A DNA stretch of 64,000 bases from Brachyhypopomus gauderio (Eukaryota > Chordata > Actinopteri > Gymnotiformes > Hypopomidae), in NCBI RefSeq assembly GCF_052324685.1, contig NC_135219.1:24019032-24083031 (forward strand), read 5' to 3'. A model generated the notes under the pieces. That model was not told the origin of the DNA and made no database searches. It worked only from the letters and a program-made list of their open reading frames with translations. A program made the position numbers and the translations under genes. Positions 34,841 through 46,599 of this stretch are shown piece after piece (the stretch's first letter is position 1; each line of letters begins with the position of its first letter).

Positions 34841-37300
34841 GGTTCAGCCCGCCAGGTAGTTTGGTGAAGCCGCCACAAGCCCGTGGTTCTGCGCTCGCGC
34901 CTCAGCTGCTCGTAAGTGCTCGCCGTCTGCCAGAGATCCAATTGTTCGCCTTGGAGAAGGAGGAGACGTGGTGGCTCTTATCTTGGGTTCATTCCGTCCA
35001 CACGCAAGGTTTACGACAAACACGGGAGGCGGAGCGATGCCCCAAACGAGCAAACAATGGCCATTGACATTTTACAAGGATAATTGAAGAAAATGTTACA
35101 CAGGACCCAAACATGGGCTAAGCGGAGATGCGCGTCCTCGCGTTTAAACCTCCGAGTGGTGTTTGATTTACATGATCCAACTGCTCCAGTGTCCATAAAA
35201 CACCTCCAGTTTCAACGTTACTCCGTGTGGCCCTTCACAGCTTCATTCAATCACCTGTATGCTGTTTTAAAAACTAGTTTAAATGTTTTACATTAGCTCA
35301 AGCTTGTGATATGGTTGTATCGGACACTGCTGGGCATAATTTACTAGTATTTATGATCATTTGACGAAATTGAGTTTTTTGGCTAGACTTTAGCTTGGAG
35401 TAAATATGTGAAAATTAAAAATCAGAAACCAGAACAAATTTGACAAATAACCATAACTCGCTAAATGTTTTTTGTTTGTTTGTTAATTTATAAAAAAAAT
35501 ACATTTTGGTAATGTTTACACTGAAAGTTACACTGAAAATAATTCGCATCTGAAATTTTAAGAATTTGACAGAGTATTTGTAGCCTACGTGTTTACGTAA
35601 ATAAGTGCAATGCGTGCGGTCCAAAGTTGTTCTGTTCACTAGTGCTTGTTGTCCGTATGTAAATGCTGAAGCTCTTAACCTGTACCATGAAGTCACAGGG
35701 CACCGGACACCGAACGCGCCGCCAGCTTGCCCAGCACCGCAGTCCACACACAGCACCAAATGGCCATAAATGGATGTGAACTTCAGAGGATTGTACTTGT
35801 GTTCCTGCAGGGTGTTTTGTACTAGTGTTTTCTTTATTCACTTGAGGCTTTGTGTTCGTATTTTGTTGGCCTGGACATGTATCCTGGATCGCAGGTTGGA
35901 GAAAGATGTTTCAGGTAATATCCTTTTTATTTATGAAATTACCTAATTTAGCTTGTTTAGTTCATAATCTGAGCCATTAGCTACTAGATTTTTGTGTATC
36001 TTAGCTTTTTACAGACCGTAACACATTAGACTTCGGTTACTCCTGATACTTAGCTCATAGTCTCTTTGCAGTTGCCCATGACATAATACAGCCTAGATTA
36101 ATCTTTTGGCCTAGCTTAATATAAATGTGTCTTTACCCTTTTTAAAGCATTTTAAGCATTTTTACGCTTTGAAGCTTAGACACGAGCTACGTTTTTAACG
36201 AATTTAAATATTAATTAATCCACAACCACCCTAACCCCAACAATAGGCTAACAATAACTCTAAACATAACCAAATAATACAAAAGATCCGTATTTGCTTG
36301 ATTCTAACGTTTTCATCACATTAAATAAGCCCTGTTATGTTACGAAGGAGATAGATAGCTAATATACCAACTGTAATTTGCCATTGTAACAGGCTACACA
36401 AAGAGACAAATTACCGTCAGCATGTTGAACTGCCACAGCACTTAGACATATTTTGTAGTTTAATTGTACCGTTTTGCCTTTCTAGAAAAAAATACTACAG
36501 TCCAAGATGCATTGCGGTATTGCCTGGACTCTTCATAAAATAGTATTTTTTTTATTGAAAATACGTTTACAAATGGGATAAAAAATATTATCCTGTTCGA
36601 CGGAAAAATCACACGAGGTGTGTGCCCGTGCGCAGTGTGCATGCAACAGTGAGCTGAGAGTTGTGCAGAGGTCAGGAGTGCGCGCGCCCAGCTCCTTACC
36701 GCGCGCTTTCTCACGCAGCAATGTTCGCAAACTACACACTCCCAAGTTGCTATAAACTTAAGCACGAAGTAAACCAAAAACATAAGTCTTATGACATCTA
36801 GAAAATAGCAATTCAAGTTCACCAGTCTTCCGTTCCCGCCAAAACTTTATTTTCTGAGGTCTGTTTGAGCAGGTGACCCAAACAGGTGTATTGAGCGCGC
36901 GCGGCCTACCGGGAGCGGACACTCATACAATCACCTAAAGATAAATACCTCATATAATCACCTAAATATAACAGGTTGCTGTAAGAAATAGGTACGTAGT
37001 CGCTGTTTCGCTTAGAATATTAAAACAATTGATTGTTACACATTATTAATGAGAGATTATTAAATACACGTTATTATTGTTGCTGATGTTGGAGATTTTG
37101 ATTAAATGATTCTTGTCTAATATTTTGTAACTGTGTTTTTTTGCACATTCATTGTTGTGCTCCATTAGATCGCTGAATTGTCCTTGTGCGGTCCCAATAC
37201 TCAGAATTTTCTTTACGCTCTTGGCCAGAGTGTCTCGAAATGAATCTGCCCAGGTATACATCTGTACAGTCGCACTATTGAGGACGCATACCTCTCCCTG
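34841..37300. other. Intergenic, upstream of nkx2.4
   Basis: This holds the nkx2.4 proximal promoter (unmapped) and AT-rich DNA. No coding exon is supported. I see no clear TATA box for nkx2.4. Confidence 0.5.
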
Positions 37301-37329
37301 ATGGGGTGAAAGGTCCAGCCGAGAGCTAC

Positions 37330-37580
37330 ACGCAAGTGACAGCCCACTTGAATGTCCTTTCTTCCACGCCTGGCTTCTTTCTCTCGCAATTAATGTTATT
37401 TAAGGATTGCGATGATGCTAATGGAGGTGCCAAAAACGAGTCGCGTCCAATCGGCCAATGGGATTGAATGCGTGCAGAGTAATGGACGTGGTCCCGCCTG
37501 ACTGAGGGGGCAGTGGGCGAACCTGCACGTTTTAATTAACCGCTGCTTGGTTGTTTGGGTAAGACGCTGTAATGGAGGTA
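37330..37580. promoter_or_regulatory. Candidate regulatory cluster upstream of nkx2.4
   Basis: CAAGTG (37333-37338) and CACTTG (37345-37350) are an inverted pair of NKX2-type binding cores. They are followed by two CCAAT boxes in the same orientation (37447-37451 and 37455-37459), a TTTAATTAA near 37532 and a strong donor-like ATGGAG|GTAAGA near 37578. The cluster lies 2.5 kb upstream of the nkx2.4 start. It could be an enhancer or a distal promoter, possibly autoregulated by NKX2 proteins; this is inference from motifs only. Confidence 0.35.
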
Positions 37581-39848
37581 AGATTTATACATATCTATAA
37601 AAACAAACTAACTTTCTGGCTCGTAGACCTGGTAAACTAATATAATATTGACGAAGTGAAATACGCTTACCTCAGTTTCATAAACACCACAGTCTAAAGT
37701 AAACAAACGAAAAAAACTAAAAGAAATCCTATGAATCATTATTTTTATTATTAGTAGTATAATTATCTGATGCAGAATATTTTGTAAATATTTTGCAGGG
37801 AGATTGGGACCTACATTTAGAATTCTACATTTAGAAAACTTGACTTCATGCTGAAGTCGTCCTATATTGTTTGGTTATTTATTTTTGGGTTTTTTTGTTT
37901 GTTTGTTTGCTTATATGGCCCATTTACCCTCTTCACGTGTTAGAATGTTACTGTTCTGCTGACAAAGTAAACAGCACAGTCAGTAAAAATATTCAATTTA
38001 CCTTCTCTCTGAACAGATTAATTCTTAAGCTGAATTTCCAATCTCATTCTTATTCATATTTGTAATTTTAAACGTCTTGATTTTACGTGTGTTAAAATCT
38101 TTATCACACCAACGGAAAGAATGACAATTTAACAACATCTGACATCTTCATGACCTTCATGAACGAGTATCCTCTTACAGCTTATAGTAGACTACACACC
38201 GCAGACGAAGGTCGTGTCTTAAGAAGCTGTTGTTGCAATTCGTTTAAATATCACTAGAACATCGCTGGCCATGAGTCTGTATGAGAGGGGGTCTATTAGG
38301 CTATAGACGGCTTATAATAAGATTATAAGAGGAAATAAAGAGTATTGCCAACCAAATAAATGATCGAAAAGATTTTGTTCTACAATCTTTTCTCGCGACA
38401 GTAGGAATTCTGAATCTACAAACATCTGTAGATTAATATTAATGTTGCATCACCATTGCTCATGTTCATCAAATTGAACTCGATTTTAAATCGAAAGTGA
38501 ACATATCTTTTGTTCAAGATATTCTAAAATATAGCTACTTATAGCAAACAGCTCTAATAAAATCATCGCTTCATAAACGCTATTAATTTTTACCTCAGGT
38601 CAACTGACCTATAGAGGAAATAGTTAATTCTGAAACAAAACGCTTATTACTGATTCAGACCGGTTAAAAGTGTAAGTTCTGGGCCTGCTCAGGTCTCCAA
38701 ACAGGAATACGTCCCCAAGGTCATCTCTTCATCCTGCTTGCTGTAAAGAGACTAATCAGAAATCAGTATTTTCCCCAATACTGCTCTCCTACGTAATTGA
38801 TAAAGTGGAATCTGTTCAGAATGGGGAAATCTGTGCTTTGAAAGAGATTACGATGGTCACTAGTACTTTTCATCTAAGAGGTAAACATCGCTAATGCTAA
38901 CGTTAATGCTGCCAGCAGTATTACTGGCTAGCAGGCTCTGTTTACATCCTTGATCCGCAGTTACCCTAATGTCAAGCTTGGCAAGAAACCACAGCTGTAT
39001 TAGTCCTAATTCTTTTCACAAAGCTTCATAGTTTACTTTGTCTTGGCTGACGGAAAGCGAATTATTTATTTAAATACACAGACTCTTCAGAGTAAAGCCT
39101 TTATTAACATCTGAATCAGTCCATCACAGCAACATTCCTGAGTCTGAAAGGGAATTCTGAGACTAAATTATAGTGAAGATTCAATTTCAGATGGTTTGCT
39201 AAGACAAATGAGAATAGGCAGTCATGTTAATAAATGTTTCTTTGCACCATAGAAATACAACAAGTTTATCTGTATATAGAAACCAAAGTTTGTGCAATAT
39301 CTTGACTGGAGAAGTTTCTTCCAGAGGAGAGAGAGAGATGTACAGTGTGCTCCATGCACTCCAGTAATGATATGCTGTGAAACTAATAAATATGTAAGCA
39401 GCTCTGGATAAGTGTCTGCCAAGTGTTGGAAATGTAAATTATGAATGAAAGAACGCTGGGACAGAACAGTAGTCATAGGAATACAGAATAACAATAATAA
39501 TGCATAGCAAAAATGTCTCACTGCAGTTACCTATCTTGATTAAAATAATGTACAAAACATTAGTGTAATTTACTGTTTAAAACCTCACCCACCACCATTT
39601 GTGAGTTGAATATGTTTTAATTATTTGATTTTAGTTTCTCTTCTCTCATCTAAAAATAAATAAAGGAATGGGACCCTCCTCCTTAGCCACGGGGGACTCT
39701 CGTCCCCTGCCTCGTCCACGTCCATCACTGGACGTCCTGCAATTCTTTTTAGACTTTTTGTATTTAGACCTGCTTCACCAATCAATCCGTTTCTACTATT
39801 TTCTTTCTTTTCTTTTCTCCGTCTTTCATTGCTCCTCCCCCCAGCCCA

Positions 39849-39850
<2 letters not shown>

Positions 39851-39886
<36 letters not shown>
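39851..39886. repeat. (GT)n microsatellite
   Basis: About 17 GT dinucleotides. Confidence 0.97.
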
Positions 39887-40078
39887 TCAAGGTTTAATCC
39901 TCTGCTGCTCTGAAGTGCAGTAGGCCAAGGAGCTGTCTTCTCCGTGCTTTTAGAGAGGCAGCCCACTTTAAAGGCAGAGTCCAGACCACCTGGCCCCTCT
40001 GCAGCAGACCTGATGGAAATAAGGTTGAAAATTCATAAACAGGAGCACATGGAACACGAAAGTGAAACGGCTGCACAC

Positions 40079-40238
40079 CGGATCTAAACTACAGTATCTG
40101 TCTCGTACAGCTGAGGACACAACAGATCTAAACTACAGTATCTGTCTCGTACAGCTGAGGACACAACAGATCTAAACTACAGTATCTGTCTCGTACAGCT
40201 GAGGACACAACAGATCTAAACTACAGTATCTGTCTCTA
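40079..40238. repeat. 44-bp tandem repeat, about 3.6 copies
   Basis: Copies start at 40081, 40125, 40169 and 40213 with gatctaaactacagtatctg, followed by tctcgtacagctgaggacac. The first three are essentially identical, implying a recent duplication; the last is cut after tctgtctc. Confidence 0.95.
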
Positions 40239-42029
40239 CTACTGTGCTGGAGTTTTGGGGGCAGTAACAAACACACGGTCTGTCAAACATCTGGGACCAA
40301 GAGGTTATGCTTCAAGTTCCTCGTGAATTTGATACCCCACATACTATTATTTTGAAACATCTGTTGAAAATGATTGCTGGCATCTCTTTTAAGAGGACTG
40401 CACAATGTGAGGTGAGCATGTATGTGCTCTGTGTTAATCAGGATCAGTGATCCACGAAAACTGTTAACATTTTTATCAAATGTTCCCAGGGAAATTTTTG
40501 CAAGGTTTCTTTGGCTGAATTTGTCTATTTCTATTACGTCTCCTGCCTAAACGATCCCAACACAGATTTAGTTATGTTCCATCAATCACTTCATTTACAT
40601 TTCAGTTCATACATCTTGAGTGCCCTTATTTGTTTACTGCAAAAAATTTTTACATCTCCAGCTACAGAATTCATAAATCAATGCCAAATTCAGGGAGTTC
40701 CAATACTCCCTGTAATATGAGTTATACCATGAGACCACACCACAAAATGTGTGCATACAACAGCAGGTAGTAACACCTGAGCGCACAACACTGAGTGTTA
40801 TTCCATGGCTGACTGAGCATGTGTACAGGACCCATATCAGGATAGAAAAGTAACACCTTTAAAAAAATATAACAACCATCCCATTCCTGGCAACCATCAT
40901 TTTGCCAGCTGTTTGGAGAATGGTAGTTTGAAATTAGCATAGATAAAAGACCTCACAGTTTACCAAAGAATAAAATAGTACAAGTTACATAATTCCAACT
41001 TCCTCCGTATCAGTGCTAATCAAAATATAGGTTTGGTCAAACGCAGGCTTTCTAGACTGTGTTGTGGCAGTAGAAGTTGCACAGGTTTCACACACCTGTG
41101 CCAGGTCAGGAAGTGGGCGTATATGAAAATGACTGCGTCTGTCTGTCTTCATATATTGTTGATAATGACCCACCCCACTCTCATCTGCATCACACACTGT
41201 AATCTTTCAAGACCCGTCTTCAAGTTCAAATGCCAAAGTTGGTGTTCTAACTCTAGCAATATTTCATGTATTTTTGAATAGTAGAAGGTTTGCATTTTCA
41301 CTATAAATATCAATATACCAATCAATATACTTGATTAACTGGACATGCATTTGTCTATAGTGTAAATGCATGTGATTAAAAATGTTTTGACACATTCCAT
41401 TTTTCTTAACTTATTTTATGTCACATTATTTCTTGGGCTGCCTAAGACTTTTGCACAATTTTATACATACAGTTGGAATTTGTATGTTGTTACAAAGCTG
41501 TAGTGATCTGCTGGACAGGTGTATGCAGTAAAAGGTGATGTCACAGGTACTTGTATGTTCTGAGCTTCAGCAATTAAACATTCTAAACTGGGGAGAAAAC
41601 TGGAATGAATGTTTGCAAACCCAAACTTGAATTCGAGTGCATTTTGTAATTCCTGTATTAATATTTTTTGCAGTCAGAGTATTCCCTTGAATTGGATTAA
41701 AATGATTAAACAAGTGAAAATTATATAAATGTCAATGAAAGCCTGAATTGCTGAATTTAGTCAAAATAATTATATAAGATTATATTATAGATTTTTGCTA
41801 TATATATTTTTGCTTATGTTACATTTCCCGTAATAAGATAATGTATATAATAGAATACAACTCTTGTTTATAGTTAAAAACCTAGAGTGTTATTGCCTTC
41901 GTCTTACCAGGTTATGTTTAGTCTATTTTGTGGAATCATTTTGAGAATATTGCATCATTAAGCTAAACCGTGATAAAATTGTTTACTTTTCACTTGGCAG
42001 TCGCTGCTTATACCATGGGTAAGCTAACT

Positions 42030-42209
42030 GCTCTTTAAATGTAGCTAGCTAGCTAGCTAGGTATTTAGACAGAAACTAAGGCTTAAAAACTGATAAAATA
42101 GTCTATTTAACACAACAATACAATTGAACACAACTTTAACACAACATATTTAACACAATCTAAATTAATTAATAAAGCTCTTACATGTAGCTAGCTGCAT
42201 TTAAAGAGC
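42030..42209. mobile_element. Small foldback (MITE-like) element
   Basis: The left end gctctttaaatgtagctagc (42030-42049) is mirrored at 42189-42209 with about one mismatch. Extra TAGC repeats extend the left arm. The 180-bp size and lack of coding sequence suit a miniature inverted-repeat element. I could not define a target-site duplication. Confidence 0.5.
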
Positions 42210-42464
42210 TTTACTACTTATATTTACAACGTAATGAGAAACTATAACACAACTGTTGTTTATGGATAATTCATCCAGAAACACTTCCGTTGGGTCCTGA
42301 CCGGATTTGCAGCGTTTCTGAATTTGAAGCACGCTTCCACAAGGTAACGTACACGTTGTCATTTTGATGAATTTGCTTTGCGTTTTGCCGTGCAATGGGT
42401 CACCGTACACAACACACAACAATATTTTTATTTTTTGCAAATACCTCTGAAATGAAGAAGGACA

Positions 42465-43040
42465 GAGCTGAGATCTCTGGAGTGAAGCGGCGGAGTTGAC
42501 GTCTCTGGAGTGAAGGGGGCGGAGTTGACATCTCTGGAGTGAAGGGGCGGAGTTGACGTCTCGAGTGAAGGGGCGGAGTTGACGTCTCGAGTGAAGGGGC
42601 GAAGTTGACGTCTCGAGTGAAGGGGCGGAGTTGACGTCTCTGGAGTGAAGGGGGCGGAGTTGACGTCTCTGGAGTGAAGGGGGCGGAGTTGACGTCTCTG
42701 GAGTGAAGGGGGCGGAGTTGACATCTCTGGAGTGAAGGGTGCGGAGTTGACGTCTCTGGAGTGAAGGGGCGGAGTTGATGTCTCGAGTGAAGGGGGCGGA
42801 GTTGACGTCTCGAGTAAAGGGGGCGGAGTTGACGTCTCTGGAGTGAAGGGGGCGGAGTTGACGTCTGGAGTGAAGAGGAGGGAGTTGACGTCTCTGGAGT
42901 GAAGGGGCGGAGTTGACGTCTCTGGAGTGAAGGGGCGGAGTTGACGTCTCTGGAGTGAAGGGGGCGGAGTTGACGTCTCTGGAGTGAAGGGGGCGGAGTT
43001 GATGTCTCCGGAGAGAAGGTGGCAGAGTTGACGTTTTTGG
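42465..43040. repeat. 25- to 29-bp GC-rich minisatellite
   Basis: About twenty copies of agtgaagggggcggagttga plus cgtctctgg, with length variants where tctggagt becomes tcgagt. Copies are ordered in blocks of similar variants. Long minus-strand frames here (up to 305 codons) are repeats of SLQRRQLRPLHS-type and not a gene. Confidence 0.97.
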
Positions 43041-43899
43041 AGCAGTGTGAGGTGGAGGACCTACAGCCTCTGCAATCTCCTTCACTGACATAGTCTTCCA
43101 GCACAAAGCACAACACAATCTGTATCAATCTGATACAGGTGACAGTGTAACCACTCCTCAGACCCATCATCCCATTTCTTCATGAATTGTCAAGTGAAAG
43201 TTTTAGTGGCTGTTAATAGCAATATTTAGCAACTGTCAAGCACAAATAGGATAATTATCCACAATGAGCACACACAAGCTGGTTTTGGTGTTAGTAGTAT
43301 AATGTTCTGAAAAGTCACTTTCACCAGATGATATCAAGTAGGATTCCTCAGAGCTGCTGACCATGTACAGTAGGTTTTCACTAGACCTGCAGAAGAGCTC
43401 TCGAGACGGCATGACGCATTAGTGCTTCCTGACCCACTGGAGCGCTGGAAGTCACAGGCTACTGCATGTTAACTGCATCACTACTGGCATCATATGTCCT
43501 GTTATGATGTAACAGGATATTAATATTGTGAACAACACTGAAGTTTTAGTGTACTGTGTTGCAGGACAGGTGTTGGGATACAAAGGCCTTCAAAAGGCAC
43601 TTTTAACCAGCAACCTTATAAAGATACCGCATACAGGAGTGGGGTTCAGCACACACTGAGGTAATGGAGCTATAGTTAGTGGCCTGAGTTCATGATCTTA
43701 CTGAGGCTTTATTATAAGCCAATTTCCTTTACATGGATTAAGTCTAGTATCAGATTAAACTGCAGTGCTGATGCTGAATCACCTTAGGTAATTCCATTTA
43801 GAGACTAAGATTAGGCATCTGAGAGCATGGCCTAATGAATCTTACTTTAACTGTGAGTTAAACCCAAGCAATTCAGATAGTTCAGAAAATATGATCAAA

Positions 43900-44640
43900 T
43901 TGTTACACGGTTAATAATAATCAGAGGTGCAGTTAACTTTTTTAGTGAGTTACTCAGGTGAGTACCAGGAGATGCTGTTTGGTACCCACCCCTGGAGTAA
44001 AGTCCGTCTGGCCTGCGCGGTTCGGTCAGCACCCAGTTAAAAGTCTGAGGTAAACTCTCCGTTGTAAATGATTCCCTGCTCAGTTTTAGTGATGTCCTCA
44101 GATCTATCAAAAACAGCTCCCAAAAATCAGTAGACTGCAGCTTGGATCGTATCTCCATGCTGGTGGTGTGAGCGATGCTCCTCACGTGTGCTCCTTCACC
44201 TGAATGATAAACACCTCCGGTATTTACTTATAGACGCTTCAGTAGAGGAAGATCCTCAGAATATGAAGACGTGGGACGTGCGTGTTTAGCTTTATTATAG
44301 GAGAACAATATTATTACCGCTGTTCCTTCATTCAGCTCGTCTCGCCATTTGATAAGTGCGCGACTGGACATTTCTTCTCGGCTAGCTTGTTCATTAGCAG
44401 TGGATAGTGCCACATTCGTGTGCTCCTTGCTCTTTTCATGTTTCTCAAATAAAGGATGGTTGAAATCCTTTGAGCCCTTATAAAACGCAACTGTTTTGTC
44501 TGTTAGACGTGGATGCGAACGGCAAATCTTGAACCACATTTCAGTGCGCTCATCGTTAGCTTTAGAAAAGCTTAGAGCCACTATTCTGAAAAAAAAGTAT
44601 TTTCTTCGGCTCTAGCTCCGGTTGGCGTTTCTTTGTAGGT
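43900..44640 (-). pseudogene. Fragment resembling a transposon-derived zinc-finger (ZNF862-like) N terminus
   Basis: The minus frame 44581-44228 (117 codons) contains MWFKICRSHPRLTDK, FYKGSKDFNHP and HEKSKEHTNV. This is the spacing of a TTF/BED-like C-x2-C...H-x4-H zinc-binding module, with the first expected cysteine replaced. The end AKHARPTSSY..DLPLL resembles the AKxxRPFSDF..L segment that follows in ZNF862/hAT-derived proteins. Nothing recognisable continues it, so it is most likely a broken transposon or retrocopy. I am unsure of the family. Confidence 0.4.
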
Positions 44641-44919
44641 GGCGAAACGCCAAAAAATGCTGCTTAATGACTTGTTTTTGGACATCTCCAACAGTATTTG
44701 ACAAGCCACGTGTAACGTTATACGAGATAGTGTGGTACAATAACGTGGCGGTCAAGTACGCAAAGGCGCGTAGTAACACAAGTGACATTATGCATAACTA
44801 TTTTTTGTCGCGCATGCATACCTGCGTACCAGTTATGTGCACCCCTGGTAATAATGCTATTTATAATGTATATATTCCAAAGCACAGTATAAAAAACTTA
44901 AACGATTTAATTGAAAAAA

Positions 44920-46590
44920 ATACACTGATCATTAGAGAACACTTTCGGATACCTGCAAGTTATTGGTCTTAATCAGACACCTGGTGCTAATTTTCTTAAT
45001 TATCTGACAAACCCCATTTAACTGGCAGCCTACGTTTGGACTTCGCTAAAATGGTGAGCCGGGCCAAAGTGGCTGAAATGCTCCAGCAGCAGGTTGTGTA
45101 GATGAAGGCCAGAGTGATGGCCCTATCAGCCATAGCAAGAGAAGTTGGATGTTTCAAGTCTGTGATTTCTATAATATTGAATCTTTACAACATCATAAAC
45201 TAATTAAAGTTCCCCAAGAAGGCTGGACAACAACGAAAGACAAATGTAAGAGAGGAGAGGATAATGTGGAGAATGTCCATGGGTAACGAGTTCACCACTG
45301 CAGCTGCTCACCAGTTCAGTTCGGCAATTAAGAGTGTTTGGACTGAAAGCCCATTCTGTAGTGACCAGACCTCATTAACAGAAAGAATCAAACGGCTAGA
45401 TTCATCTCTACTGAGGAGCATGTTGTGTGGACCGACGAGAAGCGGTCCAGAGTTCATTTTGGTGATGAAAGCAGGTTTAATATATTTGGGTCTGATGGGA
45501 AACATTGTCAACAAACTGGGAAGACTGAATCCAAAGTGTGTAAAAAGGTGGAAGAGGAAGTGATGTGGTTTGGGAGATGTTTTCAGCAGCAGGAGTTGGA
45601 CCTCTGATACACCTACATGGCAGAGTGAATGAAGTGTGGATCAGAACCTTCTCCAACAACACATGGTTCCTCCCATTGTCACAGCATCACTGAAACAATG
45701 AACTGGACCTGTCCTGATCTAAACCCAATAAAACACCTCCGGTGAATCCTTGGTCATGAAGTTATGGCCAAGAAACCCACAACTGTTACATAACCGTGGA
45801 AGAGACGAAGAAGAGTGGACCAAAACCACACCAGAACAGTGTGAGATGAAGAGTGGACCAAAAGCACACCAGAACAGTGTGAGACGAAGAGTGGACCAAA
45901 AGCACACCAGAACAGTGTGAGATGAAGAGTGGACCAAAAGCACACCAGAACAGTGTGAGATGAAGAGTGGACCAAAAGCACACCAGAACAGTGTGAGATG
46001 AAGAGTGGACCAAAAGCACACGAGAACAGTGTGAGATGAAGAGTGGACCAAAAGCACATCAGAACAGTGTGAGACGAAGAGTGGACCAAAAGCACACCAG
46101 AACAGTGTGAGACGAAGAGTGGACCAAAACCACACCAGAACAGTGTGAGACGAAGAGTGGACCAAAAGCACACCAGAACAGTGTGAGACGAAGAGTGGAC
46201 CAAAAGCACACCAGAACAGTGTGAGACGAAGAGTGGACCAAAAGCACACCAGAACAGTGTGAGACGAAGAGTGGACCAGAATCACACCAGAACAGTGTGA
46301 GACGAAGAGTGGACCAGAATCACACCAGAACAATGTGAGACGAAGAGTGGACCAGAATCACACCAGAACAGTGTGAGACTAGTGATGTCCTGTGTCCACA
46401 GATGTGCTGAAGTCATTCAAAACAAAGGGCTGTACACTACTGAATACTGACGGTTGTAATCGTACTCTGTGCTACAGTCAGTGCTGTTCTCTAATCATAA
46501 TTATTGCAAAATAAAGGTTTTATGTTGATATACTTTTGCAAAACACTGTTCCAGTGGCATGGTGTACCCCTTACAAAAAAAAAAGCTCTT
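44920..46590 (+). mobile_element. Degenerate Tc1-like DNA transposon
   Basis: Broken frames keep Tc1-family features. Around 45049-45130 there is an N-terminal helix-turn-helix-like stretch (MVSRAKVAEMLQQQ). Around 45425-45607 there is a DDE-domain piece (WTDEKRSRVHFGDESRFNIF then FGRCFQQQ). Near 45720-45840 the DLNPIKHL and EEWTKTTPEQCE segments follow. Inverted fragments attagagaac (44931) and gttctctaat (46486) probably mark inner terminal repeats. Frameshifts and stops show it is inactive. Its C-terminal codons are expanded into a minisatellite. Confidence 0.75.
45800..46380. repeat. 38-bp minisatellite derived from transposase codons
   Basis: About fifteen copies of a 38-base unit (cagaacagtgtgagacgaag then agtggaccaaaagcacac). 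In one frame the unit reads EEWTKTTPEQCE, the C-terminal segment of Tc1-type transposases, which shows where it came from. Since 38 is not a multiple of three, each copy changes frame. Long minus-strand frames (204 and 151 codons) are shadows of the array. Confidence 0.95.
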
Positions 46591-46599
46591 CAAATGTTG

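Larger units (their letters stand above)
37600..42020. other. Intergenic between nkx2.4 and nkx2.2, first part
   Basis: AT-rich DNA with a (GT)n microsatellite and a 44-bp tandem repeat. No gene is seen. Conserved noncoding elements are expected between these developmental genes but cannot be identified without alignment. Confidence 0.5.

Noticed and set aside
42201..43170. Minus-strand frames of 256 and 305 codons
   Set aside because: They follow the 25- to 29-bp minisatellite; the protein repeats mirror the DNA period and no splice or domain evidence exists.
45719..46333. 204-codon minus-strand frame with repeated FWSTLRLTLFWC-type blocks
   Set aside because: It is antisense to the 38-bp array; all three frames show the same repeated words.
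45800..46380. CRISPR-like regular repeats
   Set aside because: The 38-bp units are directly adjacent with no unique spacers, and the DNA is vertebrate; it is a minisatellite.
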